From: Halomonas sp. H10-9-1
Lineage (GTDB): Bacteria; Pseudomonadota; Gammaproteobacteria; Pseudomonadales; Halomonadaceae
Length of the DNA stretch: 64,000 nt
NCBI RefSeq assembly: GCF_040147005.1
Contig: NZ_JAMSHO010000001.1
Span: 1,612,001-1,676,000, forward strand
Direction: 5' to 3'
A model generated the notes under the pieces. It saw only the letters and a list, made by a program, of their open reading frames with translations, made no database searches and was not told the origin of the DNA. This document shows positions 36,467 through 45,865 of this stretch, piece by piece. Position numbers and translations under genes: made by a program. Numbering within the stretch: position 1 is the first letter of the stretch; each line of letters opens with the position of its first letter.

Positions 36467-37138
36467 ATGGCACAGAACGATACCGTCACCCGGATCCTCG
36501 ATACCGCCGAGGTGCTGTTCGCCGAACGCGGCTTCGCCGAGACGTCGCTGCGCACCATCACCAGCAAGGCCAAGGTCAACCTGGCGGCGGTGAACTATCA
36601 TTTCGGCTCCAAGAAATCGCTGATCCAGGCGGTCTTCGCACGCTACCTCGACCCCTTTACCGAGCGCTTCCATGGCGCCCTGGATGACCTCGAGCGCCGC
36701 TACCAGGGCCAGGCCATTCCCCTGGAGGAGCTGCTCGAGACCATGGCGCGCTGCGTGCTGGAGGTGCCGGCGGAGCGCAACAGCCTCAAGGTCTTCATGC
36801 GCCTGCTGGGGCTCGCCTACAGCCAGGCCCAGGGCCATCTGCGCCGCTACATCCAGCAGGAGTACGGCAGCGTCTTCACCCGCTTCACCGAGCTGATTCG
36901 CCAGGCCACCCCCGAGCTGCCCGACGCCGAGCGCTTCTGGCGCCTGCACTTCATGCTGGGCACCGTGATCTTCACCCTCTCCGGCCTGGATGCCCTGCGC
37001 GATATCGCCGAGAACGACTACGACGAACACATCACGGTGCGCGACCTGGTGCGCCGCCTGCGCCCGGTGGTGGTGGCTGCCATGCAGGCACCGCTGCCGG
37101 CGCCGGCGCCCGCCCCGGCCAGCGCTCGGGAGGCCTGA
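36467..37138 (+). CDS. psrA: TetR-family regulator, PsrA-like
   Basis: 223 residues. The N-terminus MAQNDTVTRILDTAEVLFAE, RGFAETSLRTITSKAKVNLA, AVNYHFGSKKSLIQAVF is close to Pseudomonas PsrA, which represses beta-oxidation genes, activates rpoS and is released by long-chain fatty acids. The helix-turn-helix is residues about 28-47. A PsrA-type palindrome overlaps its promoter. The C-terminal tail is Pro/Ala-rich (MQAPLPAPAPAPASAREA). It is 2 nt before nagZ, a link also seen in Pseudomonas (psrA near lexA and nagZ), which strengthens the call. Confidence 0.9.
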   Translation: MAQNDTVTRILDTAEVLFAERGFAETSLRTITSKAKVNLAAVNYHFGSKKSLIQAVFARYLDPFTERFHGALDDLERRYQGQAIPLEELLETMARCVLEVPAERNSLKVFMRLLGLAYSQAQGHLRRYIQQEYGSVFTRFTELIRQATPELPDAERFWRLHFMLGTVIFTLSGLDALRDIAENDYDEHITVRDLVRRLRPVVVAAMQAPLPAPAPAPASAREA

Positions 37139-37140
37139 TC

Positions 37141-38199
37141 ATGCCTGGAAACCGTCCACAGCCCCAGTCGCACTCCCAGCCGCTGGGCCCGGTGATGCTC
37201 GATCTCGAGGGACCCCGGCTGACGGCCGCTGAGCGCGCGCTGCTGCGTCGCCCAGAAGTCGGTGGGGTGATCCTGTTTGCCCGCAATGTCGAGTCCGCCC
37301 CCCAGGTGCGCGAGCTATGCGACGCGATCCGTCATGTACGCCCCAACGTGTTGATCGGTATCGACCAGGAGGGCGGGCGCGTGCAGCGCATCCGCCAGGG
37401 CGTGACCCGGCTGCCCCCCATGCGCCGGCTGGGCCGCGACGCCGCCAGCCATCCCGAGGTCATCCGGCGCCTGTGCCAGGATACCGGCTGGCTGCTGGGC
37501 ATGGAGATGGCCGCCTGCGGTATCGATATCACCTTCGCCCCGGTGCTCGACGTCGACGGCGGCACCTCCACGGTGATCGGCGATCGCAGCTTCTCGAGTT
37601 ACCCCGAGACCGTCGCCGCCCTGGCCGGTGCCTTTATCGACGGCCTGCACGAGGCCGGCATGGTGGCGGTGGGCAAGCACTTCCCCGGCCATGGCGGCGT
37701 GGCGGCGGACTCCCACCTCGAGCTCCCCGTGGACACACGGCCGCTGGAGGCGCTGCGCGCCCACGACCTGGTGCCCTTCGAGCGCCTGGCCCCGCGGCTC
37801 GATGCGGTGATGCCGGCCCATGTGGTCTACAGCGCCTTCGATACGCGCCCGGCGGGGTTCTCTCCCGCCTGGCTGGGCATGCTGCGCGAAAGCCTCGGCT
37901 TCAAGGGGGTGATCTTCTCCGACGACCTCAGCATGGCCGGGGCCGCCACGGCGGGCTCTCCCGCCGAGCGCGCGCAGGCCGCGCTCTCCGCCGGTTGCGA
38001 CATGCTGCTGGTCTGCAATGACCGGCAGGCCGCCCTGGAGGTGCTCGACAGCTGTCGTGAGCACCCGCCCGCGCCGCGCCTCTCGAAGCTGCGCTTTGCC
38101 CGGGCCCGCCCCCGACTGGAGAGCCTGCCGGCGCTCTCCCGCTGGCGTCGCCTCCACGCCCACCTCGAAGCCATGGGGGCAGACGCCAAGGCAGACTGA
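37141..38199 (+). CDS. nagZ: beta-N-acetylhexosaminidase NagZ
   Basis: Cytosolic family GH3 glucosaminidase of murein recycling: it removes GlcNAc from anhydro-muropeptides imported by AmpG. 352 residues. Substrate motif IGIDQEGGRVQRIR, conserved KHFPGHGGVAADSHLELP carrying the catalytic His/Asp, and nucleophile Asp in FSDDLSMAGA. Length is normal. Immediately downstream of psrA (2-nt gap), likely co-transcribed. The ampG gene is at 5.7 kb. Confidence 0.95.
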   Translation: MPGNRPQPQSHSQPLGPVMLDLEGPRLTAAERALLRRPEVGGVILFARNVESAPQVRELCDAIRHVRPNVLIGIDQEGGRVQRIRQGVTRLPPMRRLGRDAASHPEVIRRLCQDTGWLLGMEMAACGIDITFAPVLDVDGGTSTVIGDRSFSSYPETVAALAGAFIDGLHEAGMVAVGKHFPGHGGVAADSHLELPVDTRPLEALRAHDLVPFERLAPRLDAVMPAHVVYSAFDTRPAGFSPAWLGMLRESLGFKGVIFSDDLSMAGAATAGSPAERAQAALSAGCDMLLVCNDRQAALEVLDSCREHPPAPRLSKLRFARARPRLESLPALSRWRRLHAHLEAMGADAKAD

Positions 38200-38251
38200 G
38201 GCGTCTTGAGCGGCCGGCCCCAAATTCGACATAACCACGAGACACCCAACG

Positions 38252-38830
38252 ATGTCCCAACTCGACCCCGAGAGCCACGCCTCCCTTCATCACATGCGCG
38301 AGCTGATGGCCAGCGCCGATTGCCTGGTCAGCCAGGCGCAGGTCGAGCTCGCCCTCGATCGCATGGCCGAGGCGATCACCCGTGACCTGGGTGACAAGCT
38401 GCCGGTGTTCTACTGCGTGATGAACGGCGGGCTGATCACCACCGGCCACCTGCTGACCCGCCTCGGCTTCCCGCTGGAAGTGGATTACCTCCACGCCACC
38501 CGCTACCGCGGCAAGACGCGCGGCGGCGAGCTGTTCTGGCGTGTCTCGCCGGAGATTCCCATGGCCGGGCGTCACGTGGTGGTCGTCGACGATATCCTCG
38601 ACGAGGGCGCGACCCTGGCCGCGATCCTGGATTACTGCCGCGAGGCGGGGGCGGCCAGCATCACCACCGCGGTGCTGGTCGACAAGCAGCACGACCGCAA
38701 GGCAGTTCCCGGCCTCAAGGCCGACTACTGCAGCCTGGAAGTCGCCGATCGCTACGTCTTCGGCTTCGGCATGGATATCAAGGGCTACTGGCGCAACGCC
38801 CCGGGGATCTTCGCGCCCAAGGGGCTTTAA
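38252..38830 (+). CDS. hpt: hypoxanthine-guanine phosphoribosyltransferase
   Basis: Purine salvage enzyme forming IMP/GMP from the base and PRPP. 192 residues with the PRPP-binding motif HVVVVDDILDEGATLAAILD, flexible-loop region LHATRYRGKTRGGELFWR and the purine-contact end DRYVFGFGMDIKGYWRN. It sits 52 nt after nagZ, as in Pseudomonas psrA-nagZ-hpt type arrangements. Followed by an inverted repeat and a terminator. Confidence 0.92.
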   Translation: MSQLDPESHASLHHMRELMASADCLVSQAQVELALDRMAEAITRDLGDKLPVFYCVMNGGLITTGHLLTRLGFPLEVDYLHATRYRGKTRGGELFWRVSPEIPMAGRHVVVVDDILDEGATLAAILDYCREAGAASITTAVLVDKQHDRKAVPGLKADYCSLEVADRYVFGFGMDIKGYWRNAPGIFAPKGL

Positions 38831-38874
38831 GATGCAAGAGTGGCGTGATGGTGCTGTTGCGTTAGACTGTTTCA

Positions 38875-38954
38875 TGACCTGCCTCTCTCAATAGTGGCTC
38901 TGCATTTTGGTCCCTACCTCAACGTAACCCACGACGTTGAGAAGGGGCAGGTCA
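38875..38954. repeat. nested inverted repeat downstream of hpt
   Basis: Outer arms TGACCTGCC (38875-38883) and GGCAGGTCA (38946-38954), inner arms CTCAACGT (38918-38925) and ACGTTGAG (38934-38941). The 80-bp block could fold into a branched hairpin or be a small mobile-element remnant. No ORF inside. Confidence 0.7.
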
Positions 38955-38995
38955 ATCCATGATGTCTACTTAGCGCACGCTACGCCCGCCATCAA

Positions 38996-39061
<66 letters not shown>

Positions 39062-39097
39062 GGCGCTCGGCCGCTTGGCTGCCCGGCGCCTGGCCGC

Positions 39098-40789
39098 TTA
39101 CGCCAAGCCTAGCTCGTGGGTGGCTTCCTCGCGCATCTTGAACTTCTGGATCTTGCCGGTGACGGTCATCGGGAACTCGTCGACGAACTTCACGTAGCGC
39201 GGGACCTTGTAATGGGCGATCTTGCCCTTGCAGAACGCCTTGAGCGTCTCCTCGTCGAGCGACTCGCCGTCGGTCAGCTTGACCCACGCCATCACCTCCT
39301 CGCCGTACTTCTCATCGGGCACGCCGATCACCTGCACGTCCGAGATCGCCGGGTGGGTGTAGAGGAAGTCCTCGATCTCGCGGGGATAGATGTTCTCACC
39401 GCCGCGGATGATCATGTCCTTGATGCGCCCGACGATTGCCACGTAGCCCTCGTCGTCCATGGTGGCGAGGTCGCCGGTGTGCATCCAGCCGGCGTTGTCG
39501 ATCGCCTTGGCGGTGGCCTCGGGGTTCTCCCAGTAGCCGAGCATCACGCTGTAGCCGCGGGTGCACAGCTCGCCGGTCTCGCCGCGGGCCACCACGGCGC
39601 CGGTCTCGGGGCTGACCAGCTTCACCTCCAGGTGAGGGTGGATGGTGCCCACAGTGGTCACCCGCTTCTCCAGCGGGGCGTCGGTCTGGGTCTGGAAGCT
39701 CACCGGGCTGGTCTCGGTCATGCCGTAGCAGATGGTGACGTCCTGCATGTTCATCTTGTCGATCACCTTGCGCATCACCTCGATGGGGCAGATGGAGCCC
39801 GCCATGATGCCGGTACGCAGGTGGGAGAGGTCGAAGCTCTCGAACGCCGGGTGCTCCAGCTCGGCGATGAACATGGTCGGCACCCCATACAGGGTGGTGG
39901 CCTTCTCTTCGGAGACCGCGGCTAGCGTCGCCTCGGGGTCGAAGCCGTCGCTTGGATAGATCATCGTGGCGCCGTGGGTCACGCAGCCGAGGTTGCCCAT
40001 CACCATGCCGAAGCAGTGATAGAGCGGCACCGGAATCACCATGCGGTCCTCTTCGGTGAGCGCCATGGTGCGTGCCACGTAGTAGCCGTTGTTGAGGATG
40101 TTGTGATGGGAGAGGGTGGCCCCCTTGGGCGCGCCGGTGGTGCCGGAGGTGTACTGGATATTGATCGGGTCGTCGAACTGCAGGGTGGCCTGCACCTCGG
40201 CCAGGTGCTCGGCGGAGACCTCGTCCGCGTGGGCCAGCATCGACTGCCAGCTGAACATGCCGGTCAGCGCGCGGTCGGCGTCCAGGCACACCACCCGCTT
40301 GAGTTCGGGGAGCTTGGCGCTCTTGAAGGTGCCGGGACCGCCCTCGCGCAGCTCCGGGGCCAGCTCGGCCACGGTCGCCACATAGTCGGAGCTCTTGAAC
40401 TTGCCCTGCAAGACCAGCGTCGAGGCGCCGGACTGCCTGAGGGCGTACTCCAGCTCATGGGTGCGGTAGCTGGGGTTGATGTTGACCAGGATGGCGCCGA
40501 TCTTGGCGGTGGCGAACTGGGTGATGGTCCACTCGGCGCAGTTGGGCGACCAGATACCGACTCGCTCGCCCTTCTTGATGCCGAGGGCGAGCATGGCGCG
40601 GGCGGCCTGGTCCACGGCGGCCTGCAGCGCCTTCCAGGTGAGGCGCAGGCCCTGGTGGCGGCTGATCAGCGCATCGCGGTCGGGGAAGCGGGCCACGGTG
40701 TCGTCGAAGCAATCACCGATGGTCTGCCCCTTGAGCGGGGTCTCGCTGGTGCCGCTGACATAGCTGATGGGATGGTGTTGGCGTGTCAT
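39098..40789 (-). CDS. AMP-dependent acyl-CoA synthetase
   Basis: 563-residue ANL-superfamily ligase that activates a carboxylic acid via acyl-AMP to acyl-CoA. P-loop [17 protein letters not shown]5 motif [12 protein letters not shown]7 [21 protein letters not shown]8/hinge [16 protein letters not shown] and the catalytic Lys near the end ([16 protein letters not shown]). The start at 40789 ([20 protein letters not shown]) fits related enzymes; no strong ribosome site is visible. It is downstream of liuR on the same strand, next to valine-catabolism genes, so a branched-chain or medium-chain acid is a likely substrate, but specificity cannot be read from sequence. Confidence 0.9.
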   Translation of the reverse strand: MTRQHHPISYVSGTSETPLKGQTIGDCFDDTVARFPDRDALISRHQGLRLTWKALQAAVDQAARAMLALGIKKGERVGIWSPNCAEWTITQFATAKIGAILVNINPSYRTHELEYALRQSGASTLVLQGKFKSSDYVATVAELAPELREGGPGTFKSAKLPELKRVVCLDADRALTGMFSWQSMLAHADEVSAEHLAEVQATLQFDDPINIQYTSGTTGAPKGATLSHHNILNNGYYVARTMALTEEDRMVIPVPLYHCFGMVMGNLGCVTHGATMIYPSDGFDPEATLAAVSEEKATTLYGVPTMFIAELEHPAFESFDLSHLRTGIMAGSICPIEVMRKVIDKMNMQDVTICYGMTETSPVSFQTQTDAPLEKRVTTVGTIHPHLEVKLVSPETGAVVARGETGELCTRGYSVMLGYWENPEATAKAIDNAGWMHTGDLATMDDEGYVAIVGRIKDMIIRGGENIYPREIEDFLYTHPAISDVQVIGVPDEKYGEEVMAWVKLTDGESLDEETLKAFCKGKIAHYKVPRYVKFVDEFPMTVTGKIQKFKMREEATHELGLA

Positions 40790-40914
40790 GAGCGTGTCTC
40801 GCGATTGTTGGCTAAAACTGTTGGGCAAGAGCGATTGCTGGAATTGTTGGCCAGGCTCAGTTACTGAAATTGTTAGGTGCCGTGACACCGCTGTCATGAT
40901 CCAGGCAGGGCGCC

Positions 40915-41364
40915 TCAGTCCGGCTGGTCGCCAAGGCTGGCCAGCACGTCCAGGGCGCGCCGCTCGACGTCGTCGATGTCGAGTTGCATCAGCCGGATGT
41001 CCTCCAGCTGGCGCTCGAGGTTGGCGCGCTTGTTGGCCAGGATCTCGAGAAGACGCTGCAGCTGTCGCCGGTTACCGTCGGGCATGGCGTCATACATCAT
41101 CACCACCTCGCGGATCTCGGCCAGCGAGAAGCCCAGGCGCTTGCCGCGCAGGGTCAGCTTCAGGCGCACGCGATCCTTCTCATTGTAGATTCGCGTCTGT
41201 CCGCGCCGCTCGGGGGCCAGCAGCCCCTCCTGCTCGTAGAAGCGGATGGTGCGTGTGGTCACCTCGAACATCTTGGCCAGCTCGCCGATGCTGTAGTGGC
41301 GAGTCTGCCGGGGGAGAGGGCCGTCCTGAGCGGCGCCGGGCGCCGTGGAGGATGATTGGATCAT
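40915..41364 (-). CDS. liuR: MerR-family regulator, LiuR-like
   Basis: 149 residues. MerR-type helix-turn-helix at about 22-90: [40 protein letters not shown], then [21 protein letters not shown] coiled-coil dimerisation helix follows. No metal-binding Cys cluster. LiuR regulators control branched-chain amino acid degradation in proteobacteria. The perfect palindrome TTTACGTTAACGTAAA between this gene and the acyl-CoA dehydrogenase gene matches the known LiuR motif, as I recall it, and overlaps a candidate liuR promoter, implying autoregulation. Confidence 0.88.
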   Translation of the reverse strand: MIQSSSTAPGAAQDGPLPRQTRHYSIGELAKMFEVTTRTIRFYEQEGLLAPERRGQTRIYNEKDRVRLKLTLRGKRLGFSLAEIREVVMMYDAMPDGNRRQLQRLLEILANKRANLERQLEDIRLMQLDIDDVERRALDVLASLGDQPD

Positions 41365-41431
41365 GAGCGTCTTCCGTTTTTATTAGCAAGCGGGACGTTG
41401 TTCGCCCGCCTGCTGGCAACACTAGCCGAGG

Positions 41432-41447
41432 TTTACGTTAACGTAAA
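41432..41447. promoter_or_regulatory. LiuR operator (perfect 16-bp palindrome)
   Basis: TTTACGTTAACGTAAA, a perfect palindrome, lies in the 186-bp divergent region between liuR and the acyl-CoA dehydrogenase gene. On the minus strand TTTACG (41447-41442) can serve as -35 with TAGTGT (41424-41419) as -10 at 17-bp spacing, so the operator overlaps the liuR promoter. Confidence 0.88.
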
Positions 41448-41550
41448 GTGCTTGTTCGACCATGGGGTGATAGGGTAAAAACCAAGCAAGTGCTAGGTTG
41501 GTGCCATCGCACCGTGAACTTAACAACTACGCAACGACGAGGAATCTTCC

Positions 41551-42723
41551 ATGGACTTCGCCTTGACCGACGACCAGAAGGCGCTGGCCCAGGCCGCCGC
41601 CGACTTCGCCCGGGCCGAGCTCAGCGATCACGCCGCCGAGTGGGACGCCACCGCCCACTTTCCCCTCGATGTGATCCGCCGCGCGGGGGAAGCCGGCTTC
41701 CTGGGCATCTATACCCCGGAGGAGCACGGCGGGCTGGGACTCTCGCGGCTCGATGCCTCGCTGATCTTCGAACAGCTCGCCCAGGGCTGCGTGGCCACCA
41801 CCGCCTATCTCACCATACACAACATGGTGGCCTGGATGATCGCCAACTGGGGCGATGACGCCCTGCGCGAGCGCTGGGTCCCGGCCATGGTAGCCGGTGA
41901 GGCGCTGGGTTCCTATTGCCTCACCGAGCCCGGCGCGGGTTCCGATGCCGCCAGCCTGCGCACCAAGGCGGTGCGCGAGGGCGACGAGTACGTGATCTCG
42001 GGCTCGAAGATGTTCATCTCCGGGGCCGGCAGCACCGAGGTGCTGGTGGTGATGGCCCGCACCGGCGCTCCCGACAGCGGCGCCGGTGGTGTCTCCGCCA
42101 TCGTGGTGCCCGCCGATGCCGCCGGCATCGAGTACGGCAAGAACGAGGAGAAGATGGGCTGGAAGAGCCAGCCCACCCGCCTGGTGAGCTTCGATGGCGT
42201 GCGCGTGCCGGTCACCAACCGCCTGGGCGAGGAGGGCGAGGGCTTCAGGTTCGCCATGAAGGGGCTCGATGGTGGCCGCCTCAATATTGCCAGCTGCTCG
42301 CTGGGGGCCGCCCAGCACGCCCTGACCCTAGCCCGCGACTATCTCGCCGAGCGCAAGCAGTTCGGTCGCGAACTCAACCAGTTCCAGGCGCTGCAGTTCA
42401 AGCTCGCCGACATGGCCAGCGAGCTCACCGCGGCACGCCTGATGGTGCGCCATGCCGCCTGGCGCCTGGACAACCACGACCCCGAGGCCAGCGCCTACTG
42501 CGCCATGGCCAAGCGCTTCGCCACCGACATGGGCTTCAACGTCTGCAACGAGGCCCTGCAGCTGCACGGCGGTTATGGTTATATCCGCGAGTACCCCCTG
42601 GAGCGGCTGGTGCGCGACACCCGCGTCCATCAGATCCTCGAGGGGACCAACGAGATCATGCGGCTGATCGTCGCCCGGCGCCTGCTCGCCGACGGCGTGA
42701 TCGAATCGCTTCAGCTTACTTGA
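41551..42723 (+). CDS. acyl-CoA dehydrogenase, probably isobutyryl-CoA dehydrogenase
   Basis: 390-residue flavoprotein: MDFALTDDQKALAQAAADFA, FAD/substrate region CLTEPGAGSDAASLRTKA, GSKMFISGAGSTEVLVVMAR, and the catalytic-base region LHGGYGYIREYPLERLVRDT followed by HQILEGTNEIMRLIVARRLL. GAGGAA precedes the ATG at 41551. Its operon partners (3-hydroxyisobutyryl-CoA hydrolase and 3-hydroxyisobutyrate dehydrogenase) define the valine branch, so isobutyryl-CoA is the likely substrate. Controlled by the palindrome about 105 nt upstream. Confidence 0.9.
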   Translation: MDFALTDDQKALAQAAADFARAELSDHAAEWDATAHFPLDVIRRAGEAGFLGIYTPEEHGGLGLSRLDASLIFEQLAQGCVATTAYLTIHNMVAWMIANWGDDALRERWVPAMVAGEALGSYCLTEPGAGSDAASLRTKAVREGDEYVISGSKMFISGAGSTEVLVVMARTGAPDSGAGGVSAIVVPADAAGIEYGKNEEKMGWKSQPTRLVSFDGVRVPVTNRLGEEGEGFRFAMKGLDGGRLNIASCSLGAAQHALTLARDYLAERKQFGRELNQFQALQFKLADMASELTAARLMVRHAAWRLDNHDPEASAYCAMAKRFATDMGFNVCNEALQLHGGYGYIREYPLERLVRDTRVHQILEGTNEIMRLIVARRLLADGVIESLQLT

Positions 42724-42739
42724 ACTTAAGGGGACCAGG

Positions 42740-43894
42740 ATGTCGGACCTTTCCGTGATCTTCGACGAGCTGCCCACCGCCGACGGTGGGCGCATCGGCG
42801 TCGCCACCCTCAACGCACCGCGCTCGCTCAACTCCCTGTCGTTGGAGATGGCCAACCAGCTGGAGGCCAAGCTCCAGGCCTGGGCCGTGGATCGCAACAT
42901 CGTCGCCGTGTGGCTCGAGGGCAGCGGCGACAAGGCCTTCTGCGCCGGCGGCGATGTGGTGGCGCTCTACCGCGCGCTGACCGAGGAGGGCGAGAACCGC
43001 GGATCGGGCCGCGACAGCGAGCTGCCGGGCGTCTACTTCAGCGTGGAGTACCGCCTCGATTACCGCATCCACACCTATCCCAAGCCGGTGATGGTGTGGG
43101 CCGACGGCATCGTGATGGGCGGCGGCCTGGGCCTCACCGCCGGCGCCTCGCACCGCATCGTCACCGAGACCACCCTGATCGCCATGCCCGAGATCACCAT
43201 CGGGCTCTATCCGGACATCGGCGCCAGCTGGTTCCTCAACCGCATGCCCCCCGGCGTGGGTGCCTACCTGGGCCTCACCGGTGCCCAGCTCAACGCCCGC
43301 GACGCCCTGGACATGGGCCTGGCCGACCGCTTCGTGCCCCGTGCCCGCCGCGCCGACCTGCTCGCGGCCCTTGGCGAGGCCGACTTCGGTGATCGCAGCC
43401 CCGAGGCGCGCCGCGCCGCCGTGCAAGCCGTGCTCGATCGGCTCGAGGAGCGCAGCGAGGCCCCGGCGGGGCGGGTGCAGCCCCACCAGGACGCCATCCA
43501 GGCACTGGTCGGCAGCGTCGACGTCGAGACCGCCGTGGCGCGCATCCTGGCCGACGACAGCGATGACCAGTGGCTCGCCGCCAACCGGGCGCGCCTCGCC
43601 GCCGGCTGCCCGATCAGCGCCCATCTGGTGTGGCGCATGCTGCAGCGCCACGCCCACTCGAGCCTCGCCGACGCCTTCCGCGACGAGCTGGTACTGTCGG
43701 TGCAGTGCGGCCGCCTCGGCGACTTCACCGAAGGCGTGCGCGCGCTGCTGATCGATAAGGACAAGAATCCCCAGTGGACCTACAGCGATGTCGGCAGCGT
43801 CCCGGAAACCTTTATCGACGCCATGTTCCAATCCCCCTGGCCCGCCGAGGAGCACCCGCTGCGCGACCTCGGCTGGGGCCAGCGGGTGGGCTAA
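42740..43894 (+). CDS. 3-hydroxyisobutyryl-CoA hydrolase (crotonase family)
   Basis: 384-residue crotonase-fold enzyme. HIBCH landmarks: ATLNAPRSLNSLSLEMANQL, SGDKAFCAGGDVVALYRALT, YPKPVMVWADGIVMGGGLGL, MPEITIGLYPDIGASWFLNR and the extended C-terminal region typical of hydrolases rather than hydratases. The Glu of MPE and Asp of YPDIGAS are the catalytic positions. It would release 3-hydroxyisobutyrate, the substrate of the next gene product. 16 nt after the dehydrogenase gene. Confidence 0.9.
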   Translation: MSDLSVIFDELPTADGGRIGVATLNAPRSLNSLSLEMANQLEAKLQAWAVDRNIVAVWLEGSGDKAFCAGGDVVALYRALTEEGENRGSGRDSELPGVYFSVEYRLDYRIHTYPKPVMVWADGIVMGGGLGLTAGASHRIVTETTLIAMPEITIGLYPDIGASWFLNRMPPGVGAYLGLTGAQLNARDALDMGLADRFVPRARRADLLAALGEADFGDRSPEARRAAVQAVLDRLEERSEAPAGRVQPHQDAIQALVGSVDVETAVARILADDSDDQWLAANRARLAAGCPISAHLVWRMLQRHAHSSLADAFRDELVLSVQCGRLGDFTEGVRALLIDKDKNPQWTYSDVGSVPETFIDAMFQSPWPAEEHPLRDLGWGQRVG

Positions 43895-43965
43895 CGCTGC
43901 GAATGCGCCGCTGTACCACCAATCTTTCCAGCACTTTTAAGGTTAACAATCACAAGGAGCCAATC

Positions 43966-44862
43966 ATGAAAATCGCCTTTATCGGCCTCGGTAACATGGG
44001 TGCGCCCATGGCCAGCAACCTGGTCAGCGCCGGGCACGATGTCACCGTCTTTGACCTGGTCGAGAGCGCCATGCAGGCGCTGGAGAGCGAGGGCGCCAAG
44101 CGCGCCGACAGCGCCGAGGGTGCCGCCAAGGGTGCCGAGGTGGTCATCTCCATGCTGCCCGCCGGCGTCCACGTCAAGGGCCTCTACCTGGGTCGCGACG
44201 GTGCCCCCGGCCTGCTTGATGCATTGGAGGCCAAGCCACTGATTATCGACGCCTCCACCATCTCCCCTGAGGATGCCCGCACGGTAGCCGCCGCGGCCAA
44301 GAAGAAGGGCCTGACCTGGCTCGACGCCCCGGTCTCCGGCGGCGTGGGCGGCGCCAAGGCTGGCACCCTGACCTTTATCGTCGGTGGCGAGACGGCCGGT
44401 TTCGAGCAGGCCAAGCCGGTGCTCGAGGCCATGGGCAAGAACATCTTCCACGCCGGCGACAGTGGTGCCGGCCAGGTCGCCAAGATCTGCAACAACATGC
44501 TGCTTGGCATCCTGATGAGCGGCACCGCCGAAGCCCTGGCGCTGGGCGTCAAGAACGGCATGGATCCGGCGGTGCTTTCCGAGATCATGAAGCAGAGCAG
44601 CGGCGGCAACTGGGCGCTCAACGTCTACAACCCCTGGCCCGGCGTGATGGAAGGCTCTGCCGCCAGCCGCGACTACCAGGGCGGCTTCCTCACCGACCTG
44701 ATGGCCAAGGACCTCGGCCTCGCCTGGGAACTGGCGCTCGGCTCCAAGGCCACGGTGCCCATGGGCTCCCAGGCCCGCAACCTCTTCGCCCTGCACAGCA
44801 GCCAGGGCAACGGCGCCATCGACTTCTCCAGCATCCAGAAGCTCTACAGGGCGGGGGAGTAG
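43966..44862 (+). CDS. mmsB: 3-hydroxyisobutyrate dehydrogenase
   Basis: 298-residue NAD-dependent enzyme oxidising 3-hydroxyisobutyrate to methylmalonate semialdehyde. MKIAFIGLGNMGAPMASNLV holds the Rossmann loop; DAPVSGGVGGAKAGTLTFIV and the catalytic Lys segment GAGQVAKICNNMLLGILMSG are present, plus KDLGLAWELA at the C-terminus. AAGGAG precedes the ATG at 43966. Third gene of the valine operon; mmsA for the next step is not in the window. Ends at the edge of a REP array with no clear terminator. Confidence 0.95.
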   Translation: MKIAFIGLGNMGAPMASNLVSAGHDVTVFDLVESAMQALESEGAKRADSAEGAAKGAEVVISMLPAGVHVKGLYLGRDGAPGLLDALEAKPLIIDASTISPEDARTVAAAAKKKGLTWLDAPVSGGVGGAKAGTLTFIVGGETAGFEQAKPVLEAMGKNIFHAGDSGAGQVAKICNNMLLGILMSGTAEALALGVKNGMDPAVLSEIMKQSSGGNWALNVYNPWPGVMEGSAASRDYQGGFLTDLMAKDLGLAWELALGSKATVPMGSQARNLFALHSSQGNGAIDFSSIQKLYRAGE

Positions 44863-44942
44863 AAGATAAGCGTTACCTGTGGGTCTCGGCCTTTATTGGA
44901 AGCCCGACTATGCGTGAGCCCGGTTGTTGTGGGAGCTGGACT

Positions 44943-45189
44943 TGTGGGAGCCCGATTTATCGGCGATGGAAGAGGCCACCGGGAGCCCGATATTGTGGGA
45001 GCCCGATTTATCGGCGATGGAAGAGGCCACCGGGAGCCCGATATTGTGGGAGCTCGATTTATCGGCGACGGAAGAGGCCACCGGGAGCCCGATATTGTGG
45101 GAGCCCGATTTATCGGCGATGGAAGAGGCCACCACAACACAGCCAGGCACCTGTCGGCGCCATCGCCCGGAATCCGGGCTCCCACAAGT
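44943..45189. repeat. 51-bp tandem REP array, left of the RAYT gene
   Basis: Four units starting TGTGGGAGCCCGATTTATCG at 44943, 44994, 45045 and 45096, period 51; units 1-3 end GGGAGCCCGATAT. Each contains GTGG followed by the palindrome CCGAT-TT-ATCGG, the expected REP form for RAYT proteins. The last unit runs into a segment ending in an inverted REP (CGGAATCCGGGCTCCCACA at 45170-45188). Further REP pieces continue to 45353. This fills the gap 44863-45407. Confidence 0.9.
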
Positions 45190-45407
45190 GACTCGCCTTT
45201 ATCGCGGTGCCTCCCAAGGGAGGCCTGCAGCCTCCATCGCCCGGAATCGGGGCTCCCACATCAGCTGCAGGGGCACCTCCTCCGGGAAGGCCCGGGCCTA
45301 TAGCCCTGTGGGAGCCCGATATTGTGGGAGCCCGATTTATCGGCGATTGGTGGCCTCAACATCTCCTGTCTATCTTGATATCACAGAGTCCGAAGAGCCT
45401 CAGTCGC

Positions 45408-45851
45408 ATGTCCCCCCGTTCCCATGCCCTTCGGCGAGGACGCCGTTCGCTGGAGGGTCATTACTATCTTGTAACAGCGGTTACATTGAACCGAGCTCGC
45501 TGGTTTGATGTTCCTGAATACGCCCAGGCTGCCTGCCGTGCCTTTAATTCTCAGTCGATTACAGTTGAGGCAGGTACCCTTGCTTTTGTTGTCATGCCTG
45601 ACCACGTCCACTGGCTGCTGGAGTTGCACGGCAACCTTTCTGAGGCTGTTCGCCGCTATAAGGCCATTGTGAGCCATAGGGTGGGTGCGGGGCTCTGGCA
45701 GCGTGGTTTCCATGATCACTGTATTCGTAAGGAGGATAACGTGATCAAGGCCGCTCGCTATATCGTGGCCAACCCACTTCGCGCGGGAATAGTCGACGAT
45801 ATTCTGCAATACCCGTACTGGGATGCCGTCTGGTTGAGTTCAGACTCTTGA
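45408..45851 (+). CDS. REP-associated tyrosine transposase (RAYT, IS200-like Y1 fold)
   Basis: 147-residue Y1 HUH nuclease-like protein. HUH motif MPDHVHWLLEL, N-terminal GHYYLVTAVTLNRARWFD and the catalytic-Tyr helix KAARYIVANPLRAGIVDD. RAYTs cleave and rejoin REP DNA single strands and are the probable source of dispersed REP elements. Unlike IS200 transposases it is usually single copy and not flanked by mobile ends. The start at 45408 (MSPRSHALRRGRRSLEGHYY) is chosen because the upstream frame reads through REP sequence. Base composition (more A/T) differs from neighbours. Flanked on both sides by REP arrays in opposite orientation. Confidence 0.9.
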   Translation: MSPRSHALRRGRRSLEGHYYLVTAVTLNRARWFDVPEYAQAACRAFNSQSITVEAGTLAFVVMPDHVHWLLELHGNLSEAVRRYKAIVSHRVGAGLWQRGFHDHCIRKEDNVIKAARYIVANPLRAGIVDDILQYPYWDAVWLSSDS

Positions 45852-45865
45852 AGGATGCGGCCTTG

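Noticed and set aside
38831..38893. short frame after hpt (QEWRDGAVALDCFMTCLSQ)
   Set aside because: No start with a ribosome site and it runs into the inverted repeat.
44943..45189. possible CRISPR array
   Set aside because: Units are contiguous 51-bp tandem copies without unique spacers, and no cas gene is present; they fit REP elements beside a RAYT.
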